Shown here: piece by piece, positions 8,766-15,421 of the stretch
Layout: the number at the start of each line of letters is the position of its first letter
Position numbering within the stretch: position 1 is the first letter of the stretch
IMG/VR virus record: IMGVR_UViG_3300042988_000495
Coordinates: 1-36,311 of that record
DNA: 36,311 nt
Origin: a virus
Strand: one strand, 5' to 3'
Made by a program: the position numbers and the translations under genes
The notes under the pieces: model-generated
Databases searched by the model: none
The model's input: only the letters and a program-made list of their open reading frames with translations
What the model was told of the DNA's origin: nothing

Positions 8766-8918
8766 TCAACCTCGCTGGTGCTTAATAACGGTCTTTTTCT
8801 TGATAGGTTCTTTTTTAAGGCAGTCGATACACTGTTTGTGGCTGCCGTGAAAATATGCCCACGTGTGGCGGTGCAATCCCTTGCGCTTGAGCATCCAGCT
8901 AATTAGCTTATCCGCCAT
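8766..8918 (-). CDS. 50-aa basic Cys/His microprotein
   Basis: ATG at 8918 overlaps the end of the upstream gene. The product has a C-x2-C (QCIDC) near residue 35, preceded by His residues (KGLHRHTWAYFHGSHKQ), and a Lys-rich tail. The Cys/His spacing suggests a small zinc-binding fold. Its order in the operon and short overlap support it as real. Function unknown. Confidence 0.5.
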   Translation of the reverse strand: MADKLISWMLKRKGLHRHTWAYFHGSHKQCIDCLKKEPIKKKTVIKHQRG

Positions 8919-9120
8919 TGCCTAACCTTTCATCTTCTGCTCGTAACATTTGGATGATCTTTTCAGTATAGATAACATCGTCTAGCATCTCCTCTTGCTT
9001 ATGAATCATCCATTGCAAGAGCGATAAGTCGTCACGCTCCATGGTGACACCGTATTTCAACTCGCCCACGGTGGCGCGAAATCTTATCTTGTTAATCACC
9101 GATTCTTCTATTGCGCTCAT
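8908..9120 (-). CDS. Hypothetical 70-aa operon protein
   Basis: The product is helical and charged (RFRATVGELKYGVTMERDDLSLLQWMIHKQEEMLDDVIYTEKI, read in parts), without Cys motifs or membrane segments. The start overlaps the upstream gene by four bases (ATGA type). The pattern -DDLSLLQWMIHKQEEMLDD- looks like a helical hairpin seen in small phage early proteins. I do not recognise a family. Confidence 0.55.
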   Translation of the reverse strand: MSAIEESVINKIRFRATVGELKYGVTMERDDLSLLQWMIHKQEEMLDDVIYTEKIIQMLRAEDERLGNGG

Positions 9121-9356
9121 AAATCACTCACAAAATTATTGAAAAACTTGTTACGGTCGCGCTCGCTCAGATTCAGCATGAAGCGATAAAGTCTTTTCAA
9201 CTTTATCGGCGTTGCTGTGCTAGCAATGAGCGAGCGCAAACGATGGTTGTATTCCATCGGGTTCATGGTAAAGATAACACCTAAATCGGTCAGCTCTTTG
9301 CAGAATTTGTCCTTTAAATCAACGGGCAGTTTTAAAAAGTAGTCTTGAATAATCAT
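9117..9356 (-). CDS. Hypothetical 79-aa operon protein
   Basis: A helical, slightly basic protein (KRLYRFMLNLSERDRNKFFNNF). It overlaps the ThyX-like gene upstream and the 70-aa gene downstream, each by four bases, so all three are probably translationally coupled. There is no recognised domain, signal peptide or metal motif. Confidence 0.55.
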   Translation of the reverse strand: MIIQDYFLKLPVDLKDKFCKELTDLGVIFTMNPMEYNHRLRSLIASTATPIKLKRLYRFMLNLSERDRNKFFNNFVSDL

Positions 9357-9910
9357 CTCAAAAGCTCCCAGTTTTCAGCCTGGTTCATCAACTGAGTGAT
9401 GAAAGCATCCCAAAACCGATAACGATGTCCTTGTCTTTGCCTGATGATATTACGCAACGATTTGTAATTGGTGCAAACCACTCGGCGTTGCAAGAAACCT
9501 TCGGGCAGGCAATGCTTGAGTGCAATCAAATCGTCCTTGTAATCAAACCAATTATTCATGAATTGCTCGATGATTCTAATCGGTGTGCCTTGCTCAAAAT
9601 CATCAAATGTTGGGGCGCGTTTTGATAGCGTGTGCATTGTTGACTCTGATTGTTTCGTTATGCCTACCCGATACGTGTCAAATTCCTGCCAGAATGCACG
9701 GCTTGCACGAATGAGCATCCACACTTGAATAGACTCTAAAAACTTGTTATGCCCACCGTCTTTATTGCACAACGTCTTGGCTAAGTGTTCTTGCCTTTCG
9801 TATCGGTCGTTAAACCATTCAAACAAATCACCATCGCCCTTGTAATATGAAAGTGACATGCCGATTAAGGCTTCTTCATAGCCGCCTTCTAATAAAATTT
9901 TAACTTCCAC
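9353..9910 (-). CDS. ThyX-like (flavin-dependent thymidylate synthase fold) protein with altered signature
   Basis: A 185-aa protein with a GTG start six bases after GGAGG. Residues 52-94 align with the core of ThyX: G-G-H-N-K-F-L-E-S in place of the HxSxFEH region, then SRAFWQEFDTYR in place of S-R-x-x-x-x-Q-x-x-RHR, then K-Q-S-E-S-T in place of x-Q-S-x-RY. The RHR signature reads TYR. Residues 147-165 (CTNYKSLRNIIRQRQGHR) match the later substrate-binding helix in placement. ThyX methylates dUMP using FAD and folate. The changes suggest lost or altered chemistry. Context with dUTPase and a TSCPD protein supports nucleotide metabolism. Confidence 0.6.
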   Translation of the reverse strand: MEVKILLEGGYEEALIGMSLSYYKGDGDLFEWFNDRYERQEHLAKTLCNKDGGHNKFLESIQVWMLIRASRAFWQEFDTYRVGITKQSESTMHTLSKRAPTFDDFEQGTPIRIIEQFMNNWFDYKDDLIALKHCLPEGFLQRRVVCTNYKSLRNIIRQRQGHRYRFWDAFITQLMNQAENWELLR

Positions 9911-9964
9911 TAAACACCTCCATTAAAAAGAAAATCCACATGAACCGTCATTCGTGTTACTCCT

Positions 9965-10219
9965 CTAGTTCTTCAAAAAAAAACTCTCAACTAATAGCGT
10001 CGCACTGCACTCCCCCTTTGCTTTAGCGATTGCGGCTCTTGCTCTGTCAATGATTGGGCTATCAATGACATTGGTCACTGATTCATACCAATCGGTTATT
10101 TCTATCAAAGCATCTAGCAAATCTTTGTTGGTGGCTTCGATTTCGGCGTTTCTTTTCTCAAGATTATTCATCCGCTCCATAACGTGTGCACCCATGTAAA
10201 AACTGAGTAAGTCCATCAT
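9965..10219 (-). CDS. Small phage early protein with KARAAIAKAKG-type C-terminus
   Basis: An 84-aa protein. Residues 20-70 follow a pattern common in phage early genes: a helix NKDLLDALIEITDWYES, then D-x-x-x-I-D-RARAAIAKAKGE. The final residues are coded across a run of nine T (9 A on the plus strand at 9975-9983). A one-base shift there would give a different acidic tail, so the true C-terminus is uncertain. It overlaps the dUTPase stop by four bases. Function unknown. Confidence 0.6.
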   Translation of the reverse strand: MMDLLSFYMGAHVMERMNNLEKRNAEIEATNKDLLDALIEITDWYESVTNVIDSPIIDRARAAIAKAKGECSATLLVESFFLKN

Positions 10220-10641
10220 TCCCCCGTACTACCAAAACCACCAACACCGCGAACGGTATCAGACAAAGCATCAACTTCAACAACATGATGCGAATAATCG
10301 CGCTCAACTATCATTTGTGCAATCTTACTATCTGCTTTAATTGTCACCGTTTCATTACCTAAATTGATAAGAATCACACCAATGTCGCCTCGATATTCGT
10401 TATCAATAATACCGGGTGCATTCAATACGACAACGCCATGATTCAAAGCCAATCCACTGCGACTGCAAATTTTAGCGTGATAACCTACAGGCAACTGAAC
10501 GCGCACCCCTGTTTTAACCAATGTTCGTTGCATTGAATGTAAAGTAACTTCTTCAATACTAAAAACATCAAAGCCAGCGTCAGTTTCATGCGCTTTGCGT
10601 GGCATGGTTGCGCTATCGTTTGTTAAACAAAATTTAATCAT
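10216..10641 (-). CDS. dut: dUTP diphosphatase (dUTPase)
   Basis: A 141-aa protein, the normal length for trimeric dUTPases. All five motifs are visible: AGFDV (22-26), SRSGLALNHGV (60-70), GIIDNEYRGDIGV (77-89, with the catalytic Asp in the N-APGIID turn), KIAQMIV (106-112) and the C-terminal glycine arm RGVGGFGSTG (131-140). It hydrolyses dUTP to dUMP and pyrophosphate, keeps uracil out of phage DNA and feeds thymidylate synthesis. It is in the leftward operon beside the TSCPD and ThyX-like genes. Confidence 0.95.
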   Translation of the reverse strand: MIKFCLTNDSATMPRKAHETDAGFDVFSIEEVTLHSMQRTLVKTGVRVQLPVGYHAKICSRSGLALNHGVVVLNAPGIIDNEYRGDIGVILINLGNETVTIKADSKIAQMIVERDYSHHVVEVDALSDTVRGVGGFGSTGE

Positions 10642-10653
10642 TATGTTTCTCCT

Positions 10654-11223
10654 CTATCCACATTTTGAAAAGCCACATTCTAGGCATGTTTCACATCCAT
10701 CCATTAGCACCAAAGACTTTGCATTGCATTTAGGGCAAGTTGTGGCGTTTGTGATTGGTTGGTTGTTATCATCAGCAACAACATCGACAACCACATTGAC
10801 ATGGCGGTCGATAATATAGCCAATCTCAGCAACGATGCTTGTCATGTATTTACCTTTCCCGTTTACTTTTGACCAATAACCACCGTGTGGATCACAAACG
10901 GCTTTTAATTCATCAATCAAAAAGTCAGTGTTCCCACCTTTGCGCCAAATCGCACTGATTAAGCGTGTGATGGCTAGCACCCATTGGAAAGAATCCATAT
11001 TCTTTGAATTGATGAAGATCTCAAATGGATGTTTTTTGCCATCCAACACCATGTCATTGATGGTGATATAGACCGCATGATCAAGGTGCGTGGGTTTGAT
11101 TTTGTAGGTCGAACCAATAAGCACATCAGGTCGATCGATGCCTTCGTGCATGGTTTCAATCTCTACAGGCTCTTGGTCTTTTTTAATCGCATAACCCGTG
11201 ATTTTTTTCTCTATTTTGAGCAT
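10654..11223 (-). CDS. TSCPD-domain protein related to the C-terminus of B12-dependent ribonucleotide reductase (NrdJ)
   Basis: A 189-aa protein. Residues 35-140 match the TSCPD module: G-x-TYKIKPTHLDHAVYITIND, KKHPFEIFINSK, W-V-L-A-I-T-R-L-I-S-A, ELKAVCDPHGGYW, SIVAEIGYIIDRH. The C-terminus is a zinc-ribbon, C-P-K-C...GC-E-T-C-x-E-CGFSKCG, like the end of NrdJ. The reductase barrel with the catalytic cysteines is absent. Free-standing versions are known in phages and bacteria, with unproven roles possibly in binding or regulating nucleotide reduction. It overlaps the HNH-like gene by 13 bases. Confidence 0.75.
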   Translation of the reverse strand: MLKIEKKITGYAIKKDQEPVEIETMHEGIDRPDVLIGSTYKIKPTHLDHAVYITINDMVLDGKKHPFEIFINSKNMDSFQWVLAITRLISAIWRKGGNTDFLIDELKAVCDPHGGYWSKVNGKGKYMTSIVAEIGYIIDRHVNVVVDVVADDNNQPITNATTCPKCNAKSLVLMDGCETCLECGFSKCG

Positions 11224-11747
11224 CGTTTCTTTGCCTCGTATTCAAGGGTAAGTGCTAATAGCATCGCGCGTTTTAGTTCGGGGTCGGTGATGTGTTGATA
11301 CTGAGTGTGAAAGACAATCGAAACACCAAAAGATACCATAACTAAATCTTCAAGATTGGTGCTATCTCTAACTAAAGAGATGACTCTATAACCACGCGGC
11401 ACTTCTCCATAAGTCGATTCATACATGTCTTTATACAAGGATACGTGTTTCCCATTGCGTTTTATGAAATAAGTTTGGTATTTTTTGCCGCCTTGCTTAG
11501 ATATATCGCCTTCATTATAAATTTTTCTCGCATTAGTTGCCTTTTCAGCGTTACGCCTACTTATAGAGGAAGCAATATCTTTGTCAAGATATGCTTTATA
11601 CTTCTGTCTAAAGCTGTTTAGCTGTTTATTAGCTAACATTACGCCAAATTTATCAGCGTACAATTCTATTATTTCGCTATTGGTAAACCTGCCAGCTAGA
11701 GACTTAATAAAGTCTTTTTGTTCATCAGAGTAGATTCTTTTTGGCAT
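11211..11747 (-). CDS. HNH endonuclease-like protein, degenerate motif
   Basis: A 178-aa protein. Residues 1-55 resemble the helix-turn-helix head of phage HNH proteins (Y-S-D-E-Q...R-F-T-N-S-E-I-I-E-L-Y-x-x-K-F-G). Residues 100-140 hold the HNH body G-E-V-P-R-G-Y-R-V-I...N-L-E-D-L. The usual first His after the G-x-x-V strand is replaced (ISLVRD), so cleavage activity is doubtful. It could be a decayed homing endonuclease or a DNA-binding derivative. It follows a GGAGG site and overlaps the next gene by 13 bases. Confidence 0.6.
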   Translation of the reverse strand: MPKRIYSDEQKDFIKSLAGRFTNSEIIELYADKFGVMLANKQLNSFRQKYKAYLDKDIASSISRRNAEKATNARKIYNEGDISKQGGKKYQTYFIKRNGKHVSLYKDMYESTYGEVPRGYRVISLVRDSTNLEDLVMVSFGVSIVFHTQYQHITDPELKRAMLLALTLEYEAKKRCSK

Positions 11748-11749
11748 AG

Positions 11750-11974
11750 TTAGCCCTCCAGCATCGTTGGTTTTTTAATCACGGCTGGCAAGTCTGATAC
11801 TCTCGTTGCCGCATCTAAAACAAGCCGTCCGTTTTCAATAATCATCTTGCTGATTAAAGCAACGTGCTTTGCCTTTTCAGCCTCAAAAGCAAGACTGGCT
11901 TCATCTGCCTCCTGCAATTTTTTTAATTGCTCAAAAAGAGCATCATTCAAACTTCCAAGTGTGTGGTTATTCAT
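11750..11974 (-). CDS. Conserved small phage early protein
   Basis: A 74-aa protein. The ATG at 11974 is preferred over the in-frame one at 11998: it has AAAGGAG eight bases upstream and avoids a 22-base overlap. The N-terminal pattern N-N-H-T-L-G-S-L-N-D-A-L-F-E-Q-L recurs in small early proteins of many proteobacterial phages, followed by a charged helix with A-K-x-V-A. Function unknown. Confidence 0.65.
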   Translation of the reverse strand: MNNHTLGSLNDALFEQLKKLQEADEASLAFEAEKAKHVALISKMIIENGRLVLDAATRVSDLPAVIKKPTMLEG

Positions 11975-11976
11975 CG

Positions 11977-12351
11977 CTAAAACTCCTTTATGTCCCAAAC
12001 GCCACGCTTTTTCGTGACTTCTCTAAATGTCATTTCTTGATTTAAAAACAAAAATAGCTTTCGCTTAAGTTTGTAAATCTCATTGCAAAAACCTTTCACA
12101 TCCTCAACGATCGCTTTGCCGTCCTCTTGATAAAGGAAATCGGCTTTATAAATTGTTGGTCTCACCCATTTGCCATTGCGTTTGAACTGCTCTTGCAACA
12201 AAAAAGACGGTTGAATAGATAGCGCGTCAATTTCACCTGCGCGTTCCTTTTCTTTCAAATAAAGATAACGGTCGCGCTCAACAACACTATCAAAGGTGTG
12301 CATTTCACCATCAACATCATGTTTTACTCTTCGTGCATTGTATTTACTCAA
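11977..12351 (-). CDS. DUF1064 family, nuclease-like early protein
   Basis: A 124-aa protein. It shows the family pattern K-Y-N-A-R...F-D-S-x-x-E-R-D-R-Y-L-Y-L near the start, Q-P-S-F-L-L-Q in the middle, then YKADFLYQEDGKAIVEDVKGF around 70-92. The spaced E, D and E-D-x-K residues fit a PD-(D/E)xK nuclease core, and members are often placed next to recombination genes as Holliday-junction or structure-specific nucleases. Activity is inferred from fold resemblance. It overlaps the next gene upstream by four bases. Confidence 0.75.
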   Translation of the reverse strand: MSKYNARRVKHDVDGEMHTFDSVVERDRYLYLKEKERAGEIDALSIQPSFLLQEQFKRNGKWVRPTIYKADFLYQEDGKAIVEDVKGFCNEIYKLKRKLFLFLNQEMTFREVTKKRGVWDIKEF

Positions 12352-12530
12352 AGCCAGCCTCTCTTATCTAAAACCCATTGGTCAATCATTTCCTTGGCTG
12401 CCATTCTCTCAGCGTCAGACATAGAAAAGCCGCCTTCATATTGATGAATGGCGGCGCGTTCTTGGTACATTTCAAAATAATCCTGCGGGTAAGTTCGCCA
12501 CAGGTAAAGTGTTAAATTAGAAATCATCAC
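12348..12530 (-). CDS. Small conserved phage protein (ERAAIH-type)
   Basis: A 60-aa protein with E-R-A-A-I-H-x-Y-E-G-G-F-S-x-x-x-A-E-R-M-A in the centre. This pattern is common in short phage early proteins placed near primase or recombination genes. It has no membrane segment or metal motif. It overlaps the 64-aa gene upstream by 14 bases and the DUF1064 gene downstream by 4. Confidence 0.6.
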   Translation of the reverse strand: MMISNLTLYLWRTYPQDYFEMYQERAAIHQYEGGFSMSDAERMAAKEMIDQWVLDKRGWL

Positions 12531-12711
12531 GTGTTGTGACTCTAATCATCGGGCGACATGATGTCTTGCGATGCTTGATGGAAAGATAGCTATCATTAGG
12601 CTTGCCTTTCCTTCGTCGTTGCATCTCTTTTGAGCATTTATCCGTATGATCTTTATGTCCGCGATTCTGATTGCAAACGGGACAAACGGGATTGTAAGCA
12701 TTCATCATCAC
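12517..12711 (-). CDS. Small zinc-finger-like early protein
   Basis: A 64-aa protein with C-P-V-C at residues 10-13, then H-K-D-H-x-D-K-C, and a basic middle (KEMQRRRKGK). The C-x2-C...H...C arrangement implies a single zinc site. Related short proteins with CPVC-x-x-x-R-G-H are frequent in phage early operons. It may bind nucleic acid; function is not known. Confidence 0.6.
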   Translation of the reverse strand: MMMNAYNPVCPVCNQNRGHKDHTDKCSKEMQRRRKGKPNDSYLSIKHRKTSCRPMIRVTTRDDF

Positions 12712-13196
12712 ACCTTAATGCGTAGTGATTCACCTTGAACCAAGCGAACACCCGCGCATCCACCATGCTCTAAGATGGCTTTTTTATCGGGTTCAACGAT
12801 AGTTTTGATACGCACAAAAGCCTCTGGAATTTCCACCTCATTGACAATTTCAACCCTAACGGGGTTTTTCTGAATGCGAACATCAAAGAGATCGCTTGAT
12901 ACCTTGTCCTTATTACAAAGTTTCATGTTGTCGAAAATATAGCTTTTTAAGCCTTCAACTTTGCGTTCAATGGATAGCTTGCGACCTCTTAGTTTGTCAA
13001 TGGCATCTTTGATAGATTGTTCTTTTGCCTGCAAGTTAAGAATGAGCGTTGTGCAGTTAATCACCTTGTCATCAATACTGCCGCCGATGTCATCTAAGGC
13101 ATTTTTGAGAGCTTCTTGGAATCCTTCGTCATTATCATTTTCGGCTAAGTCAATGAGCTGGGCGTATTGCTGGGATAGTTCGTAGAGTGTTGTCAT
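12708..13196 (-). CDS. Gp157-like early protein
   Basis: A 162-aa protein of the siphovirus Gp157 type: an N-terminal helix starting TLYELSQQYAQLIDL, a central coiled coil with SIERKVEGLKSYIFDNM, and the C-terminal strand pattern F-D-V-R-I-Q-K-N-P...V-E-I-P-E-A-F-V-R-I-K...D-K-K-A-I-L. Members have been linked to early functions such as replication or phage resistance, without firm biochemistry. It begins just after a terminator-like hairpin, so its level relative to the DUF669 gene may be set there. Confidence 0.8.
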   Translation of the reverse strand: MTTLYELSQQYAQLIDLAENDNDEGFQEALKNALDDIGGSIDDKVINCTTLILNLQAKEQSIKDAIDKLRGRKLSIERKVEGLKSYIFDNMKLCNKDKVSSDLFDVRIQKNPVRVEIVNEVEIPEAFVRIKTIVEPDKKAILEHGGCAGVRLVQGESLRIKV

Positions 13197-13207
13197 TTTT
13201 TTATCTC

Positions 13208-13235
13208 AAAAAAAAGCCCCGCTATTCACGGGGCT
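13208..13235 (-). terminator. Terminator or attenuator inside the leftward operon
   Basis: Read on the minus strand: AGCCCCG, loop TGAATAG, CGGGGCT, then a run of eight U. A perfect 7-bp stem, GC-rich, between the DUF669 gene and the Gp157 gene. Because more operon genes follow, it probably acts as a partial terminator or needs antitermination. Confidence 0.85.
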
Positions 13236-13243
13236 GGTTGTTG

Positions 13244-13771
13244 TTAAAATGGGATTTCATCTTCTAGGCTGCCATCAGCCACAGGCTCAGGCGTTTTTGG
13301 TTTTGCCTGATTTTTAAGCATATTCGCCGGATAATCGTCTTTGATGTAATTAGGCGACTGCTCGTAGCTGTTGATTTGGTTAACCACGGTGGTTTCACCG
13401 TTATAAGTATTGTCACGTTGACTCACCACAGCAACGCACGTCTTATCGACTAATTCGCTCGAATCAATGAGTTTGGAAATACCCACCGACTTGCAAAGTT
13501 TTGCGAGCTTTTCGTGGGCGATGCGTTGCGCTGTTTCGTTTTCATGCTGAATACAAAGCAAATCAAACAAAATGCGCTTGTTATACTCTCCGCCTTGCAC
13601 TTCTAGCTTTAACGTTAAGCCCGTGCCTTTACCTGATTTTAATGGCTTGATTTCTTCGCCCATAATCTTCACGTCATAATTATCCTTGGGCAAGGGTTCA
13701 AACTCATTTTCTTGAATCTCAACTTCATCGGCTTTAAATCCGCCACCAAAATATGCGCTCATGTCACTCAT
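13244..13771 (-). CDS. DUF669 ssDNA-binding-like protein
   Basis: A 175-aa protein. The N-terminus F-E-P-L-P-K-D-N-Y-D-V-K-I-M and the body G-K-G-T-G-L-T-L-K-L-E-V-x-x-G-E-Y-N-K-R-x-L-F-D match DUF669. The C-terminus is disordered and ends D-E-I-P-F, the acidic-hydrophobic tip used by SSB proteins to recruit partners. It likely coats single-stranded DNA in the recombination pathway with the ATPase encoded directly upstream, which it overlaps by eight bases. Confidence 0.8.
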   Translation of the reverse strand: MSDMSAYFGGGFKADEVEIQENEFEPLPKDNYDVKIMGEEIKPLKSGKGTGLTLKLEVQGGEYNKRILFDLLCIQHENETAQRIAHEKLAKLCKSVGISKLIDSSELVDKTCVAVVSQRDNTYNGETTVVNQINSYEQSPNYIKDDYPANMLKNQAKPKTPEPVADGSLEDEIPF

Positions 13772-14630
13772 TGATTAAATCCTCTTGGGGTTGTGTTAAT
13801 AAATCTTTCTGCGCATCTTTAGCGTGTGCATATTGCGTGCGCATGGGTTGTGGGATGGATTGCCAGACGTGCTTTAATTCATCCATTGACTGACACTGCG
13901 CAATCAATAGAAAGTAATCTGGCGGGGGTGGTGGTTCGATGCCATCGTTTAACCATTCGACAAGCATCTCACCGGTCTGCTTGGTGATACGTTTAGGATC
14001 TTTGCCGGCAAATAAACCAGTTCTATCCTTGCTAGCCATGGCAAAGTTACCATCATGAATCACGTCTAACACCACGGTAAATTCATAATCAATGCCTTCG
14101 CGTTGCTCTGCTTTCATTCCTAACTTCTGCACGGTCTTTTTGCCGCGAATATCTTCGCTAATAGCGGTTTCAACCTTGCTTCTCATCGTAGCGATGATGT
14201 GCATTTTTGATTGCATCATGGCATCTAAAAATGAGCGGTGTCTTGGTGTGACTTCATTCCACGCTGACCATGAATTGCCACGATATTTAGCTTTTGAAAT
14301 TTCATCGACTAATTCAAGACATCCACCCTTGCCTGACCATTCATGTGTGATGCTGTCAAGGATTAAGACATCAAACCCTGCTTGCTCTGCCGCGTAGATC
14401 GCGGCAATGAATGATTCGGGTGTGTAAGGTGCTTCGAGTTCGAGTGTGTCGAAATCGCACAGGTGGGAATACAGACTGGCACTGCCTTTTTCTGTATCCA
14501 CCACGGCGATTTTGCCGCCTAACCCTTGGGCGATAAGTAACGCCCCATAGGTTTTGCCAGCTCCTGATGCGCCGCTAAGTGCTAGCCGTAGCTTTGCTTT
14601 CTTGCGTTGCGCTTTCTTAAATAGGCTCAT
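13764..14630 (-). CDS. RecA-like recombination ATPase (Sak4-type, AAA_24)
   Basis: A 288-aa protein. Walker A is GASGAGKT (20-27) and Walker B is V-L-I-L-D-S (88-93), with the T-E-K-G-S turn after the second strand (46-50). The core resembles phage RecA-like Sak4/AAA_24 proteins that anneal or pair single strands, usually encoded beside an SSB-like gene as here. The C-terminus after residue 230 is a Pro-rich linker and helices with no clear match. It acts in the cytoplasm on phage DNA. It is well formed, with no sign of decay. Confidence 0.8.
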   Translation of the reverse strand: MSLFKKAQRKKAKLRLALSGASGAGKTYGALLIAQGLGGKIAVVDTEKGSASLYSHLCDFDTLELEAPYTPESFIAAIYAAEQAGFDVLILDSITHEWSGKGGCLELVDEISKAKYRGNSWSAWNEVTPRHRSFLDAMMQSKMHIIATMRSKVETAISEDIRGKKTVQKLGMKAEQREGIDYEFTVVLDVIHDGNFAMASKDRTGLFAGKDPKRITKQTGEMLVEWLNDGIEPPPPPDYFLLIAQCQSMDELKHVWQSIPQPMRTQYAHAKDAQKDLLTQPQEDLINE

Positions 14631-14641
14631 GGTTTCATCCT

Positions 14642-14803
14642 CTAAAAAGGTGCGCGTTGTTCGCGCTGATATTGTTTGCCGTAGCCTTCAAGGTAGGGCT
14701 GTGCCTTAAGGCGTGGTGGGCTACCAATACGGCAGTGGTGTTGACCTAACATTTGCAGGTAGGCGTTCAATTTGCTAGTATTCAAAGCGTTGTTGTTTTT
14801 CAT
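14642..14803 (-). CDS. 53-aa basic microprotein
   Basis: ATG at 14803 follows GGAGA by eight bases. The product has L-N-A-Y-L-Q-M-L-G-Q-H-H-C-R-I-G and a basic, Gln/Tyr-rich tail (LEGYGKQYQREQRAPF). It ends seven bases before the region of the ATPase ribosome site. It overlaps the 51-aa membrane gene. No family recognised. Confidence 0.5.
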   Translation of the reverse strand: MKNNNALNTSKLNAYLQMLGQHHCRIGSPPRLKAQPYLEGYGKQYQREQRAPF

Positions 14804-14930
14804 TTTTGATTCTCCGTTTTAAACGTTTACGTTTCACCAGTGATTTCAGTTCGCTGGTGTGTTGGCAATAAAGCACCACACCACTGGTGATAGCAGTCAC
14901 CAGTGGCATTAACATCAAAAGCAGTTGCAT
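14775..14930 (-). CDS. 51-aa single-pass membrane microprotein
   Basis: ATG at 14930, after GAGG with four-base spacing. Residues 1-22 are a hydrophobic helix (MQLLLMLMPLVTAITSGVVL) and the remainder is strongly basic (LVKRKRLKRRIKNEK), giving an inside-positive membrane anchor. Its coding sequence contains a perfect hairpin at 14881-14906. It overlaps its neighbours on both sides (16 bases and 29 bases). Role unknown; a membrane-targeted early effector is possible. Confidence 0.5.
   Translation of the reverse strand: MQLLLMLMPLVTAITSGVVLYCQHTSELKSLVKRKRLKRRIKNEKQQRFEY
14881..14906. repeat. Perfect 10-bp inverted repeat (hairpin)
   Basis: CCACTGGTGA, six-base loop, TCACCAGTGG, inside the membrane microprotein gene and about 25-50 bases after its start. 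There is no U run, so it is not an intrinsic terminator. Two further CACCAGTG or CTGGTG fragments lie at 14835-14858. It could be a protein-binding operator or an mRNA element. Confidence 0.75.
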
Positions 14931-15187
14931 AAATCCTCAACCTCGCGTTTTTCAGTGCATTGTGCTCTGATTGATTCTTTAATGTCATCAGAGAGCAACG
15001 GTTCTAAATTGGTTTCTTCGCCGTCGATTGATAGCCATGCTTTCATCAATGAATCGCGGTAAAACTCTGCGTCAAAGAGAAATCCTTTAACAAGGACTTG
15101 CTCATAAACACCGTCTTTTACTTCGGGATCTTCGGGCAAATCCCATTCAGGCGGATAGCCTAAAAAAACATTGTCGTACCAGCTCAT
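14915..15187 (-). CDS. Hypothetical 90-aa acidic early protein
   Basis: The product is acidic and short on basic residues, with W-Y-D-N-V-F-L-G-Y-P-P-E-W near the start and C-N-C-F at the very end. The residue order E-W-D-L-P-E-D-P-E-V-K-D-G-V-Y-E resembles no domain I know. It overlaps its upstream neighbour by four bases and the 51-aa gene by 16. Acidic early phage proteins can mimic DNA, but nothing here proves that. Confidence 0.55.
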   Translation of the reverse strand: MSWYDNVFLGYPPEWDLPEDPEVKDGVYEQVLVKGFLFDAEFYRDSLMKAWLSIDGEETNLEPLLSDDIKESIRAQCTEKREVEDLCNCF

Positions 15188-15411
15188 AATACTTCCTCCA
15201 CCAAATCAAAATCACTCATGATGGATTGATGGCGGTAAGATCCGAAACCATCTAGCAACCAATCAAATACTTCGTAATGATCTGGCTCTGCTTCATCACC
15301 TTTAAATTCGACAATGCCGATCGCTGGTTTTTTCAAACGTTGGTCGATGGCAATGATTTCCACGACACATCCGCGCCGCGTTTTGTATTTTTTACCTGTC
15401 ACGATTTCCAT
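15184..15411 (-). CDS. Hypothetical 75-aa early protein
   Basis: The ATG at 15411 is preferred to the upstream one at 15480 because GAGG sits six bases before it and the longer version would run through a terminator-like hairpin. The product begins MEIVTGKKYKTRRGCVVEIIAID, a small beta barrel-like pattern as in SH3-type folds, then an acidic end. Function unknown. Confidence 0.55.
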   Translation of the reverse strand: MEIVTGKKYKTRRGCVVEIIAIDQRLKKPAIGIVEFKGDEAEPDHYEVFDWLLDGFGSYRHQSIMSDFDLVEEVL

Positions 15412-15421
15412 AAATTGCCTC

